Shown: positions 20,067-33,104 of the stretch, piece by piece
Layout of the letters: the number at the start of each line of letters is the position of its first letter
How positions within the stretch are numbered: the first letter of the stretch is position 1
DNA from: Serripes groenlandicus
Lineage: Eukaryota; Mollusca; Bivalvia; Cardiida; Cardiidae
Length of the DNA: 64,000 nt
Reading direction: 5' to 3'
NCBI GenBank assembly: GCA_031761405.1
Contig: JASEVX010000011.1
Coordinates: 37,697,048-37,761,047, forward strand
The notes under the pieces: generated by a model
What the model saw: the letters and a program-made list of their open reading frames with translations, nothing else
Database searches by the model: none
Told to the model about the DNA's origin: nothing
Program-made: the position numbers and the translations under genes

Positions 20067-20198
20067 CCGTCACTTTAAAAAGAAACATCCATGAGCGTTA
20101 CACTTATTGTGTAAATGTTATAGACATGATAATGTTTTGCAGCTTAAAAGAGTAATGTTTTAACTTGAACGTGAAATGAAAAACAAGTTCGCACATGT

Positions 20199-20350
20199 AC
20201 GAGGGGGTGTTCAAAAAGTGTTGCCATTTTTTCGTAAAGTTTCCGTAAATTTACGTTATCATGTAAATCACGTTTTTCCCTTTTCAATAAGTAATTTACA
20301 GATATTTGACGTCATTGATAATTTTAAAAAATGTGGTACTACACTAACGT
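20199..20350 (+). repeat. Possible mariner-type terminal fragment (left arm)
   Basis: 'acgagggggtgttcaaaaag' followed by 'tgttgccattttttcg' resembles ends of mariner/Tc1 elements as I recall them. No transposase or partner end is seen. Mirrored near 27800-27950. Confidence 0.3.
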
Positions 20351-20364
20351 CAAAAAGCGCGGTT

Positions 20365-21325
20365 TAAAGTTCAGTATCGGGATCAGGAGGTTGCGGAATC
20401 GATACCCGACCGGGCCATACCAAAGAATTTTAAAATGGTAGTAATGGCTGCCTTCCTAGGCGCTCAGGGTTGTAGGGTTAGCATCACGACTGACTGGTTG
20501 GTGTCAGTATATATGGAACAGTAGTAATCGTAATTTACACAGGAAACACCATGCTATAAATGAGAAAATGTTGAAAGCGGCGTTTAACCAAACAACTAAC
20601 AACGAGTTTAAAGAACTTGCTGGGATTAGCATCGCGAATGACTGGCTGGTGGACCAGTAATACTGGTAACTTAACCAGGAAATATCGTGATATAAATGAG
20701 AAAATGTCGAAAACTACGTTAAACACATAACAAACAAGCACGAGTCTTATGAACACCCTGGGATTAGCATCACGAATGACTGTCTGTTGTCAGGATAAAT
20801 GGACCAGTAGTACTGGTAACTTAACCAGAAAACATCGTAATATAAATGCAAACATGTTGAAAGCGGCGTTAAACACCAAACAACCAACCACGAATGTTAT
20901 GAACACCCTTGGATTAGTATCACGAACGACTGTCTGGTGTCAGGATAAATATACCAGTAGTACTGGTAACTTAACCAGGAAACACCGTGATATAAATGAA
21001 CAAAAGTGTTGAAAGCCGCGTTTAACACCAAACAATCAACCACGACTGACTGGCTGGTGTCAGTATATATGGAACAGTAGAACTCGTAACTTACACATGA
21101 AACACCGTGAGATAAAGGAATAAATGTTGAAAGCGGCGTTAAACACCAAACAACCAATCACGAGTTTTAAGAACACCCTGGGATTAGCATCACGACTGAC
21201 TGGCTGGTGTCAGGATAAAATAACTAGTAGAACTGGTAACCAACCTCTGAAACACCGTGAGATAAAGGAATAAATGTTGAAAGCGGCGTTAAACACAAAA
21301 CAACCAATCACGAGTGTTATGAACA
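20365..21325 (+). repeat. SINE followed by tandem array of its own tail (left arm)
   Basis: A tRNA-like head with a B box (GGAATCGATACCC near 20393) opens a full SINE to about 20600. About five tandem copies of its 3' half follow ('ttagcatcacgaatgactg', 'agtactggtaacttaacca', 'gttgaaagcggcgttaaaca'). The same satellite-from-SINE process is seen at 18830-19610. Confidence 0.8.
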
Positions 21326-21639
21326 CCCCTCGTATTAAAGTTGTAACCTAACCAGTCAAGCCAAACCTAGCACGACTTACTAACAAAGGAATGAAGATCG
21401 GTCTTTGATTTCAATACTAGATAATTGAACCCCAAACCCGTTACTATGGACATTTTAACAATAGAGGTTAACTTCAAATTGCGAAAGGTTTAAAATTGTT
21501 CAAAATATATGGCAACTTATAGACCCATTGTTTTAACATGAGTTGTGTAGGTACTTGCAAAAACCCTAATAAACACTGCAACTCCATATCGTTTGTTGTT
21601 TTATTACGCCTACGCTGTTAACTATATTGGAAAAACATC

Positions 21640-22260
21640 TATGACTCTTCTTTGTTTTATTTGGGGTTTTACGCCGTTTTCAACATTCTTCAGTTATATC
21701 ACGGCGCCATTTCACTTATTTATGATCCCTGGGTAAACAATTCCGTACTACATTAGGTAATGTGACTTGCCCAAGGACACTCCACCATGACCACCGCTAG
21801 TAACTGATGATCTGAATACATATGAGCTGCGTCTGGCAATTTTGTGTCTTAACCCATTCCCACATACAACAAATATGCAGCAGATGAATTTTTAGTCAAA
21901 AATGTTGAAACTCCCTACAAATAAAAGAACAATAACTATAATTGAATAAAGTTGAAAACATTGTGGCAAAAATGAGAAATGTCTCTGAGTTAGCCAAGGG
22001 CACTTCACCATGAGTCCACAGGGGTGGCGAAATATGATTTTGACTTACTTGTCCGTTTTTTTTCAAAATGCTATTTTGCACTTGTCCATATGATAGTTAT
22101 ATAGTAAATCCCTACAAAATTTCACTTGACCGTACAGGCTCTGGAACAAGCTGGGCAATACGGACAATGGATTTTGCCACTCCTGGTACATGACCGCCGC
22201 GACTGGGGATCTAATCCGGGACATCCGGTTCCGAATCCACGACGCTATTCGGTCATGGCG
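21640..22260 (-). repeat. SINE split by another repeat (left arm)
   Basis: A SINE tail in inverse orientation (21660-21815) and a tRNA-like head in inverse orientation (about 22140-22260, 'gactggggatctaatccggg') flank an insertion carrying 'aacccattcccacatacaac' and 'attgtggcaaaaatgag'. The pieces look like one SINE interrupted by a ~200-bp dispersed repeat. Confidence 0.5.
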
Positions 22261-22593
22261 GGTTCCATTCTATGACTCTGATATCAAATATACCTGAAAA
22301 TGTGTTCGTTGATGTTTAACACCATTTTCAACATTATTCATATACGGGAAAGAGAAGAATTTAAAGCCGTCAAACCGTTGTTTTCTTAATTTGCGCAACC
22401 GTTGACGCTTTGACTTCGGCTGATGCTACCAATTGATAGAGGATATCAAGATCTTACATTTAAACCGGGGGATTCTTGCTTCTATTTCTGCCGGGTTATC
22501 ATCTAGGTAAGCCCAGACTGTGCGAGTGATCGGTAAAGTTACTGAACTGTTTCACACAAATTTCTCTTATCATGTCAGGATCGGATATCATTA

Positions 22594-22848
22594 GTGTGGG
22601 TGTATTGCCGATATAAGATCAAAACACCATTTCATGTTCTTTGCCATTGTCAATGTCCAACTGTAAAAAAACACTTTCTTCGTCATTTTTTCGATCTAGC
22701 TGAGGAATGGCACTGGTTTGGGGCCTTTAAATCCACGACTCGATATAAAGTTTTGTTTGTACGTTGTGTAGATGTACAATATAAACGCCAAAGCGAGGAT
22801 CAAGGAAAGGAATATATTTATATTAATCCATACACAAATCGGAATTAA
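22594..22848 (+). pseudogene. Possible LINE polymerase C-terminal fragment (left arm)
   Basis: The 84-residue frame has spaced Cys and His residues (YCRYKIKTPFHVLCHCQCP) followed by FLRHFFDLAEEWHWFG. This resembles the zinc-binding tail of non-LTR polymerases. It is nearly identical in the other arm at 25307-25561. No polymerase core is nearby, so it is at best a remnant. Confidence 0.35.
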
Positions 22849-23200
22849 TAACAATACCCATACTGGAATGATGAAATACTAACACGTCTTGAAACCTTCT
22901 TCGAACTCTTGGTAGAAATTAATACGTTAAAGCTATCTGTATGCTTATATATTTTAGATGAATGCAATAACAATACATAGTATACACTCTAAACATCGTT
23001 TAAATATGTAAAGTGAATTGCGTTATCTTTAGAAAACATCACTGGTTATCTGTGTTTCATTTCGTTTTCTATTTGTAGCAATGAGTTGAATTATGTTGAA
23101 TGTTACACTCCACGTCAGTGTAATGTAGTCTACTGATCAATACATCATATCCATTAATATTTAATATTGTTGCGTCAGCTCTTGTTGTAGAGGTAAAACA

Positions 23201-23410
23201 TTGGAATGGGTTCATGCCAAAAGGCACAAGTTTCTATTAGTAAATAGTGTAGTCTCAGATCAGCATATACATCTTCAGTGCTCACAAGAAACTTATAAAA
23301 GTATTTTTAAAGGTATTGTGAAGAGTGCATGTCTTGATCAGAATGAATGTATGCGCCATGTGATCTGGTTCTCCACTGAGCATAGAGGCCAGCTGGTATT
23401 CTTATACTAG
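23201..23410 (+). other. Unrecognised 69-codon frame (left arm)
   Basis: The frame is open in this arm and has no motif I recognise. In the mirror copy the ATG is changed ('ggaataggttc' for 'ggaatgggttc'), which argues against a constrained protein. Confidence 0.25.
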
Positions 23411-23615
23411 ACTGTATACATGGATATAAGCGTGATGGTCAAAATGCAGCATGACCAAAATGTCGAATTGATAAAACAGAACAAAATCAAAGCACTGAAA
23501 GTACTTCTGGGGCGTGAATTGTAGATGTACAAACATAGGTTTGATTCATTGGATTTCAATGCAGTTTTTCAACGATATTGCAGTCATGTTACGGAGACAA
23601 ATTCACCAACCCACA

Positions 23616-24540
23616 ATTTTCCTGGCTTAGAACCATACTCTAAATATTTCACATAAGTCCAGATGTCTTTATCCAATAAAAAACAGTATGAAATGTTTAG
23701 AATATGGTTAACCTATCAGAAATAAACAGTCAATCGTTTATGTCATAAACTCAATGTCAATAAGTATCTAAAACTAAAATAATAAAATAATGAAATGGAA
23801 CGAAAGAATTGAACGCGAAATATTCAAGTTTAAAGCTTTACAAAACAGTCAATCCAACGGCCTTACTCCATTGCCATATACAACAAATCAGTAACTGACA
23901 ACTTTGAAAACATCAACGTGAAAATATGGATAACCTCTATAAATGAAAGTATAATTATTTTAAAAAGTTGAAAACATTGTGCAAAATGGAGAAAATGATC
24001 ATTATAAGAAAATTCCCCATTTGGCACAACGTTTGCAAAAGTCGTCTGTTTTGTTTATACGTTGAAATGCGTATTACGGGTGAGGGTTAGTCGTCACGTG
24101 ACATAACAAACAACCAAAATGGTCACGTGTCCAAAGTTCGTCAAGCGCTTATCCCGATGAAAGTTATCAATCGAGTAGAAAGTTTGTATTTTGTTTTCCT
24201 TCTAAATAATAGAAAGTATTAACAATTTTAGAATATTACACTTGTGTGTGAACACGAATCGTTATAATACTGTGTTTGCTTCGACATCTGTATTTTATGT
24301 ATTTTTCATAGATCTGTAACGAATGTTCAAGATTTTAAAAGTTCCAACAAATTTAGGTCATACAGACGTCGAACAGAAACTTATTTCAGACTTGCTGTAA
24401 GGTTGGTTGCATATTTCTTCCTTTTCTGTAACTGAACGATTTTGATTATGTGTATACATCTAGTCTACTCGTTTTAAACAACGTGCACGTGTTTTTTATT
24501 TATTTTTGTCATACATTACATCGTATCAAGCCAAGAAACA
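23616..24540. other. 925-bp loop of the palindrome
   Basis: Unique sequence between the two arms. It includes the 'cccatatacaacaaatcagt' to 'cgtctgttttg' dispersed repeat (about 23880-24080). No coding region is seen. Confidence 0.7.
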
Positions 24541-25306
24541 TGTGGGTTGATGAATTTGTCTCCGTAACATGACTGCAATATCGTTGAAAAACTGCATTGA
24601 AATCCAATGAATCAAACCTATGTTTGTACATCTACAATTCACGCCCCAGAAGTACTTTCAGTGCTTTGATTTTGTTCTGTTTTATCAATTCGACATTTTG
24701 GTCATGCTGCATTTTGACCATCACGCTTATATCCATGTATACAGTCTAGTATAAGAATACCAGCTGGCCTCTATGCTCAGTGGAGAACCAGATCACATGG
24801 CGCATACATTCATTCTGATCAAGACATGCACTCTTCACAATACCTTTAAAATACTTTTATAAGTTTCTTGTGAGCACTGAAGATGTATATGCTGATCTGA
24901 GACTACACTATTTACTAATAGAAACTTGTGCCTTTTGGCATGAACCTATTCCAATATTTTACCTCTACAACAAGAGCTGACGCAACAATATTAAATATTA
25001 ATGGATATGATGTATTGATCAGTAGACTACATTACACTGACGTGGAGTGTAACATTCAACATAATTCAACTCATTGCTACAAATAGAAAACGAAATGAAA
25101 CACAGATAACCAGTGATGTTTTCTAAAGATAACGCAATTCACTTTACATATTTAAACGATGTTTAGAGTGTATACTATGTATTGTTATTGCATTCATCTA
25201 AAATATATAAGCATACAGATAGCTTTAACGTATTAATTTCTACCAAGAGTTCGAAGAAGGTTTCAAGACGTGTTAGTATTTCATCATTCCAGTATGGGTA
25301 TTGTTA

Positions 25307-25561
25307 TTAATTCCGATTTGTGTATGGATTAATATAAATATATTCCTTTCCTTGATCCTCGCTTTGGCGTTTATATTGTACATCTACACAACGTACAAAC
25401 AAAACTTTATATCGAGTCGTGGATTTAAAGGCCCCAAACCAGTGCCATTCCTCAGCTAGATCGGAAAAATGACGAAGAAAGTGTTTTTTTACAGTTGGAC
25501 ATTGACAATGGCAAAGAACATGAAATGGTGTTTTGATCTTATATCGGCAATACACCCACAC
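25307..25561 (-). pseudogene. Possible LINE polymerase C-terminal fragment (right arm)
   Basis: Mirror copy of the frame at 22594-22848, differing by one residue (HFSDL for HFFDL) near the middle. Confidence 0.35.
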
Positions 25562-26829
25562 TAATGATATCCGATCCTGACATGATAAGAGAAATTTGTG
25601 TGAAACAGTTCAGTAACTTTACCGATCACTCGCACAGTCTGGGCTTACCTAGATGATAACCCGGCAGAAATAGAAGCAAGAATCCCCCGGTTTAAATGTA
25701 AGATCTTGATATCCTCTATCAATTGGTAGCATCAGCCGAAGTCAAAGCGTCAACGGTTGCGCAAATTAAGAAAACAACGGTTTGACGGCTTTAAATTCTT
25801 CTCTTTCCCGTATATGAATAATGTTGAAAATGGTGTTAACATCAACGAACACATTTTCAGGTATATTTGATATCAGAGTCATAGAATGGAACCCGCCATG
25901 ACCGAATAGCGTCGTGGATTCGGAACCGGATGTCCCGGATTAGATCCCCAGTCGCGGCGGTCATGTACCAGGAGTGGCAAAATCCATTGTCCGTATTGCC
26001 CAGCTTGTTCCAGAGCCTGTACGGTCAAGTGAAATTTTGTAGGGATTTACTATATAACTATCATATGGACAAGTGCAAAATAGCATTTGAAAAAAAACGG
26101 ACAAGTAAGTCAAAATCATATTTCGCCACCCCTGTGGACTCATGGTGAAGTGCCCTTGGCTAACTCAGAGACATTTCTCATTTTTGCCACAATGTTTCAA
26201 CTTTAATTCAATATAGTTATTGTTCTTTTATTAGTAGGGAGTTTCAACATTTTTGACTAAAATTCATCTGCTGCATATTTGTTGTATGTGGGAATGGGTT
26301 AAGACACAAAATTGCCAGACGCAGCTCATATGTATTCAGATCATCAGTTACTAGCGGTGGTCATGGTGAGTGTCCTTGGGCAAGTCACATTACCTAATGT
26401 AGTACGGAATTGTTTACCCAGGGATCATAAATAAGTGAAATGGCGCCGTGAATAACTGAAGAATGTTGAAAACGGCGTAAAACCCCAAATAAAACAAAGA
26501 AGAGTCATAGATGTTTTTCCAATATAGTTAACAGCGTAGGCGTAATAAAACAACAAACGATATGGGAGTTGCAGTGTTTATTAGGGTTTTTGCAAGTACC
26601 TACACAACTCATGTTAAAACAATGGGTCTATAAGTTGCCATATATTTTGAACAATTTTAAACCTTTCGCAATTTGAAGTTAACCTCTATTGTTAAAATGT
26701 CCATAGTAACGGGTTTGGGGTTCAATTATCTAGTATTGAAATCAAAGACCGATCTTCATTCCTTTGTTAGTAAGTCGTGCTAGGTTTGGCTTGACTGGTT
26801 AGGTTACAACTTTAATACGAGGGGTGTTC

Positions 26830-27790
26830 ATAACACTCGTGATTGGTTGTTTTGTGTTTAACGCCGCTTTCAACATTTATTCCTTTATCTCACGGTGTTT
26901 CAGAGGTTGGTTACCAGTTCTACTAGTTATTTTATCCTGACACCAGCCAGTCAGTCGTGATGCTAATCCCAGGGTGTTCTTAAAACTCGTGATTGGTTGT
27001 TTGGTGTTTAACGCCGCTTTCAACATTTATTCCTTTATCTCACGGTGTTTCATGTGTAAGTTACGAGTTCTACTGTTCCATATATACTGACACCAGCCAG
27101 TCAGTCGTGGTTGATTGTTTGGTGTTAAACGCGGCTTTCAACACTTTTGTTCATTCATATCACGGTGTTTCCTGGTTAAGTTACCAGTACTACTGGTATA
27201 TTTATCCTGACACCAGACAGTCGTTCGTGATACTAATCCAAGGGTGTTCATAACATTCGTGGTTGGTTGTTTGGTGTTTAACGCCGCTTTCAACATGTTT
27301 GCATTTATATTACGATGTTTTCTGGTTAAGTTACCAGTACTACTGGTCCATTTATCCTGACAACAGACAGTCATTCGTGATGCTAATCCCAGGGTGTTCA
27401 TAAGACTCGTGCTTGTTTGTTATGTGTTTAACGTAGTTTTCGACATTTTCTCATTTATATCACGATATTTCCTGGTTAAGTTACCAGTATTACTGGTCCA
27501 CCAGCCAGTCATTCGCGATGCTAATCCCAGCAAGTTCTTTAAACTCGTTGTTAGTTGTTTGGTTAAACGCCGCTTTCAACATTTTCTCATTTATAGCATG
27601 GTGTTTCCTGTGTAAATTACGATTACTACTGTTCCATATATACTGACACCAACCAGTCAGTCGTGATGCTAACCCTACAACCCTGAGCGCCTAGGAAGGC
27701 AGCCATTACTACCATTTTAAAATTCTTTGGTATGGCCCGGTCGGGTATCGATTCCGCAACCTCCTGATCCCGATACTGAACTTTAAACCG
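26830..27790 (-). repeat. SINE and its tail array (right arm)
   Basis: Mirror of 20365-21325, with the tRNA-like head at about 27730-27780 and the tandem tail units running down to about 26830. Confidence 0.8.
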
Positions 27791-28083
27791 CGCTTTTTGA
27801 CGTTAGTGTAGTACCACATTTTTTAAAATTATCAATGACGTCAAATATCTGTAAATTACTTATTGAAAAGGGAAAAACGTGATTTACATGATAACGTAAA
27901 TTTACGGAAACTTTACGAAAAAATGGCAACACTTTTTGAACACCCCCTCGTACATGTGCGAACTTGTTTTTCATTTCACGTTCAAGTTAAAACATTACTC
28001 TTTTAAGCTGCAAAACATTATCATGTCTATAACATTTACACAATAAGTGTAACGCTCATGGATGTTTCTTTTTAAAGTGACGG

Positions 28084-28545
28084 GATTTGGCACGAAAGTA
28101 TTTGGTAAGTGCTTAATAATTGTGTTTATGTACTGAACAATCTTATTAGATGATATTTCTTGACATTTGCATACAAGGTAAAAAAAAAAACATAATTCTA
28201 TATAAGATTTTGAATGAACTATTCCCTCTTTTGGACTTAGAAAATTTGGTTAAACCTTTGCATACAAGGCATTTTCACACAAAATATATCAAATTATGTT
28301 ACTGTACTATCAAACCACTATCTCAGTTATCACTGTTGACTATATTATTAAAATGACCCATGTGAAGCTATTGTTAGTTACAGATTGTTAAAATACTGTA
28401 TATTCTTATTTGTTAGGTCAGTCACACAAACAAGTGGTCGTAGGAGAACAGCAGGTGCTCCATAGGTGCATACCTCACGTAGCACGTAGACAACTACAGT
28501 ACAGACAAACCTTCGGAGAATGTCAGCTTGGACAAAAAAAATCAC
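28084..28545 (+). pseudogene. Decayed duplicate of protease exons A and B (right arm)
   Basis: Exon A' is 28084-28104, preceded by 'gacgg' in place of an AG acceptor and followed by GTAAGT. Exon B' starts at 28417 after 'tttgttag'. It is frameshifted relative to exon B but keeps VLHRC. Confidence 0.55.
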
Positions 28546-29320
28546 GGTTGGTCGTTTGGTGTTTTATGCCGTTTTCATCATTTTTTCATTTATATATCAG
28601 TGATTCCTGGGTTAAGTGACAAGTATTACTGGCTCTTTTATCCTGACATCAGACAGTCATTCGCGATGCTCATCCAAAGGTGTTGATAAAAACGCGTGGT
28701 TGGTTGTTTGGTGTTTTATGCCGTTTTCAACATATCTTCATTTATATATCAGTGATTCCTGGGTTAAGTTACCAGTACTACTAGTCCATTTTTACTGTCA
28801 CCAGTCAGTCTTTCGCGATGCTAATCCTAAGGTGTTGATAAAAACGCGTGGTTGGTTGTTTGGTGTTTTATACCGTTTTCAACATTTCTTCATTTATATA
28901 TCAGTGTTTCCTGGGTTAAGTTACCAGTACTACTAGTCCATTTTTACTGTCACCAGTCAGTCTTTCGCGATGCTAATCCTAAGGTGTTGATAAAAACGCG
29001 TGGTTGGTTGTTTGGTGTTTTATACCGTTTTCAACATTTCTTCATTTATATATCAGTGTTTCCTGGGTTAAGTGACTAGTATTACTGGCTCTTTTATCCT
29101 GACATCAGACAGTCATTCGCGATGCTAATCCAAAGGTGTTGATAAACACGTGTGGTTGGTTGTTTGGTGTTTTATACCGTTTTCAACATTTCTTCATTTA
29201 TATATCAGTGTTTCCTGGGTTAAGTTACCAGTACTACTAGTCCATTTTTACTGTCATCAGACAGTCTTTCGCGATGCTAATCCTAATGTGTTGATAAACA
29301 CGTGTGGTTGGTTGTTTGAT
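28545..29320 (-). repeat. Tandem SINE-tail array (right arm)
   Basis: Mirror of 18830-19610, about five units. Confidence 0.8.
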
Positions 29321-29456
29321 CAGTTACATGTAAAAACTTGCTGTGACAAGACGTCATTCTTAAGAACCAAAACAAAAACAAAATAATAATGATTTTTTTA
29401 TAACAATATTTAATATGTTAATCAATACTATATTTACTATATTAATATGACTTGTG

Positions 29457-31734
29457 GATCTGGAACCAAATTATTTGGTAAGTGTTTGCACCCTTCTGTT
29501 TGTTCGTGTTTTTGTTGTTTTTAAGACATTTTCACATAAATTAAATTAAATTATGTTACTTTATTATAGTATTTAAGTACCGAATAGTCGAACATGCTGT
29601 CTTACGGACAATTCTTGTTAGTTGACCTCTGGAAAAAAATATGCATATCTATATTTTTTAGGTGACTCAAAACATCCAGGTTATTGCTAGGGGTACGGAG
29701 CGGAGGGTACTCCATAGGTGTACGCAGAACATCCCTAGCAACCAAATGATCCAAGTGGCATTCATGAAGAGGAACAACTTCATAACAGACAGCCCTTCAG
29801 ATAATGTCAGCATGGACAACGCCCTACGCTTGACACACGTGGTAAGTTTAATATATCTGTTGTGTTTTATACTGAAATTAACTGATGAGTATTAATGCGT
29901 GCGATCAATTGTACGAGCGTGAGTGTTTTTTATCTGGAAACCAATATGCGTCTGAATTTTAAACACTCTATTACGTGCGATGTGTGTACATGCATGTACG
30001 TACGTACGTGTGCGTGAATGTGAGCGTGCATGCACATGCGTGTGTGTACGTGTATGTACGTGCGTGTACGTACTTGAGTGCGAGTACGTGCATGTACGTG
30101 CGTGTATATTCTTGTGTGCCTGTACGTGCGTGTATATTCTTGTTTGCATGTACGTGAGTGTATGTACTTGCGTGCGTGTATGTACTTGCGTGCGTGTATG
30201 TACGTGCGTGTATATTCTTGTTTGCATGTACGTGCGTGTATGTTGTTGCGTGAGTGTATGTGCGTGCGTTTACGTGCGTACGTGTGCATGTAGAACAACG
30301 TTTGTGGTTTACATGAGTGTTTTCTTAAGTCGCCGTGGTACGTGCATGTACGTGCGTGTATATTATTGTGTGTCTGTACGTGCGTGTATATTCTTGTTTG
30401 CATGTACGTGCGTGTATGTTGTTGCGTGAGTGTATGTACTTGCGTGCGTGTATGTACGTGCGTGTATATTCTTGTTTGCATGTACGTGCGTGTATGCTGT
30501 TGCGTGAGTGTATGTGCGTGCGTTTACGTGCGACGTGTGCATGTAGAACAACGTTTGTGGTTTACATGAGTGTTTTCTTAAGTCGTCGTGGTGCGTACGT
30601 ACGTACGTACGTGTGTGTACGTGCATGTAGAACAACGTTTGTGGTTTACATGAGTGTTTTCTTAAGTCGTCGTGGTGCGTACGTACGTACGTGTGTGTAC
30701 GTGTATGTACGTGTGTGTATGTACTTGCGTGCGTGTATGTACTTGCGTGCGTGTATGTACGTGCGTGTATATTCTTGTTTGCATGTACGTGCGTGTATGT
30801 TCTTTCGTGAGTGTATGTGCGTGCGTTTACGTGCGTACGTGTGCATGTAGAACAACGTTTGTGGTTTACATGTGTGTTTTCTTGAGTCGTCGTGTGGTGT
30901 GTACGTGTATGTACGTGCGTGTATGTACTTGCGTGCTTGTATGTTCTTGCGCGCGTGTATGTACTTACGTGCGTGTATGTACTTGCGTGCGTATATGTAC
31001 TTGCGTGCGTGTATGTACTTGTGTACGTGTATGTACGTGCGTGTATGTACTTGCGTTTAAAACAGTGTTTGTGGTTTACATGTGTGTTTTCTTGAGACAC
31101 CGGTTTCCGTTGTATGACCGTTTGATCACATGACACTGCAGTTATTTGTAGGTGTAATTTCAAAGTTTAAAATCATAGGTTTTGGGACCACCCAGATACG
31201 TTTCTGTATATGTTGTATACTCTAAAATGCGTTTCTTTTTTCTTTATTACCTCTGGAAAACATTGGATTCGTTTCCAGGCGTCACATGTTGTAAATTATT
31301 TTAAATTCTCATTGATGTTTTTTTTTTTTTTCTTTTCTTTTCAGATAATTGGTTGCCTTAAATCAGTATTGAGAACCCGGCATGTCAACTTCAACACATT
31401 AAGCATTTTTATTCATGAACATGATTTTAGCAGATGTTACGCATACACTCAATTTGATTGCAGCAGTAATGCAGCTCATTCTATTCACATAAGTACATGC
31501 AATATAGGTGAAATGCAATTTGTCTCAACACTTTTGCATGAAATAGCACATGCGTTGCTGCCATCAGTTCACCACGGTCCGTTATGGTTACAAACGTGTG
31601 GATATTTGAATGGTTTAATATCTCATTTGTTAGAGAACCTTTGCGGCTACACCGAATTTACATTGTGTGCAGCAGCTAGAGGTGCTAACATAACACGACA
31701 TTCAAGTGTTACACATTTATATGACCTTACTTAA
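29457..31734 (+). pseudogene. SprT-like metalloprotease gene fragment, right arm copy
   Basis: Exon A (29457-29477), exon B (29662-29841) and exon C (31345-31734) match the left arm. Exon C here has a good acceptor (ttttcttttcag) and the same HEIAH zinc site, with GYTEF for GYPEF. A 20-base deletion just before exon A removes its pyrimidine tract and AG. Exon B differs by ERR for ERW. The final frame stops at TAA 31732. Whether transcripts start at B or from an unseen exon is unknown. Confidence 0.6.
29975..31095 (+). repeat. AC/GT-rich satellite (right arm)
   Basis: Mirror of 16800-18160 with one fewer higher-order unit. Marker segment 'gtggtttacatgagtgtttt' recurs through it. Confidence 0.9.
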
Positions 31735-32024
31735 TAGAATGAATTGTGATACTGCAATTTTCATATTTAATCCACACACGAACGTACGTGCACGCACGCA
31801 CACACGCACGCACACACACGCTCACGTACATACACACATAACAACATATCATTTATTTATATAAAAAAAAAAAAAAATCTTAAAAGAGACTTACTTGTTC
31901 TTTATGTACTTTTCGCCCCTTTCCACACAATTCTCGTTGTGTATATGGAACATGATGAGCTATGATCCACAGCAGTCATTTATATACTCATTAGGTTTGC
32001 CGAGCCATTGCTCATATGTCCGGT

Positions 32025-32430
32025 GGGATAACAAAGACTATTGTTCGAAATAGTTCCGCCATGTTTTGTTACTCAGAGAGCCTGTCTCCAATAGTGCCGA
32101 TTCAACGCATTTCGATTGATCACCAGCACCGAGTTAACAAAGCCTATTATTTAAAATAGTTCCGCCATGTTTTGTTACTCAGAGAGCCTGTCTCCAATAG
32201 TGCCGACTCACCGCAGATCAATATGACATCTCGTGAGGGTAAACAAAGCCTATTGTTTGAAATAGTTCCACTACGCTTTTGTTACTCAGAGAGTCTGTCG
32301 TAAATAGTCCCGTCTCAACGCATATCAACAGATCACAAACGATGAGTTAACAAAGACTATTGTTCAAAATAGTGCCGCCATGTTTTGTTACTCAGGCAGC
32401 CTGTCGTAAAATAGTGCCGCCTCCGTAAAC
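32025..32430 (-). repeat. ~107-bp tandem repeat (right arm)
   Basis: Mirror of 15455-15860, four units. Confidence 0.8.
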
Positions 32431-32659
32431 AACACAAAAAGTTCACACACACCTGGTGCACAACTTGACGTTTCTGATGAAATAGCTGATGGTTATTGTG
32501 AAATGGTCACCAGGTTGATATGAGAAAACATCACGTGACATGCGCATTGTAGAATATGTCATTTGAGCTCGCAACATTATGGAGTCAACATCGTCAAGTC
32601 CAGTTCGGTTTTGAATTTTTGAACGATTCCTAAATGACTTTCTATATAATACCGAAGTT

Positions 32660-32841
32660 GATCTTACTTTATTGCATATGTAAAACTCTTCCGCTTTATG
32701 AATTCAAAACAAGAAATACAGAGGTATCCGTCCGAAATACACAAATCCCAGAAAAACATATCGTCAAGAAAAAACATAACATAATTCGATTTCGTTACAT
32801 TTTAAACAACACTTTTTATAAGCAGTTTTCTGTTTAAACAT
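32660..32841 (-). pseudogene. Frameshifted CxxC small-protein relic (right arm)
   Basis: Mirror of 15038-15230 with its ATG at 32841 and the same early stop followed by a shifted frame encoding the SDGYLCISCFE pattern. Confidence 0.6.
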
Positions 32842-33104
32842 CTTTGTGTCTCAAAACTATTCGTGTAAGCCAAAGCACTAGTATGTATACATCAGTAACT
32901 AAAAATTTAAACAACGGGATCATTCTTAATATAGCCCTATGTTGTCATTCTAAATATAAAAATCCAAGATGGACGACGTGATGCCTAAAATGGCCGCCAC
33001 GCATGCGTCATGGTCATATATCGCTTATATGCAAATGAGCTACTATAAATAGTAACTAGGTCATCGCCGCTTGTTTGGGGCTAAAGTGACGCATATGCTG
33101 CTGC

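Larger units (their letters stand above)
14776..23615 (+). repeat. Left arm of an ~18.3-kb palindrome
   Basis: This arm is repeated in reverse complement at 24541-33104. Outer junction: 'agcagcatatgcgtcacttt' here against its inverse near 33085-33104. Inner junction: 'gacaaattcaccaacccaca' ending at 23615. All internal features recur in mirror order. The arms look well over 95% identical by eye; identity was not computed. Confidence 0.93.
24541..33104 (-). repeat. Right arm of the ~18.3-kb palindrome
   Basis: Reverse complement of 14776-23615. It is about 276 bases shorter, mostly because the AC/GT satellite intron is 1503 bases here against 1751 in the left arm, close to one 253-bp unit. 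Scattered substitutions and a 20-bp deletion at 29455 also separate the arms. Confidence 0.93.
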
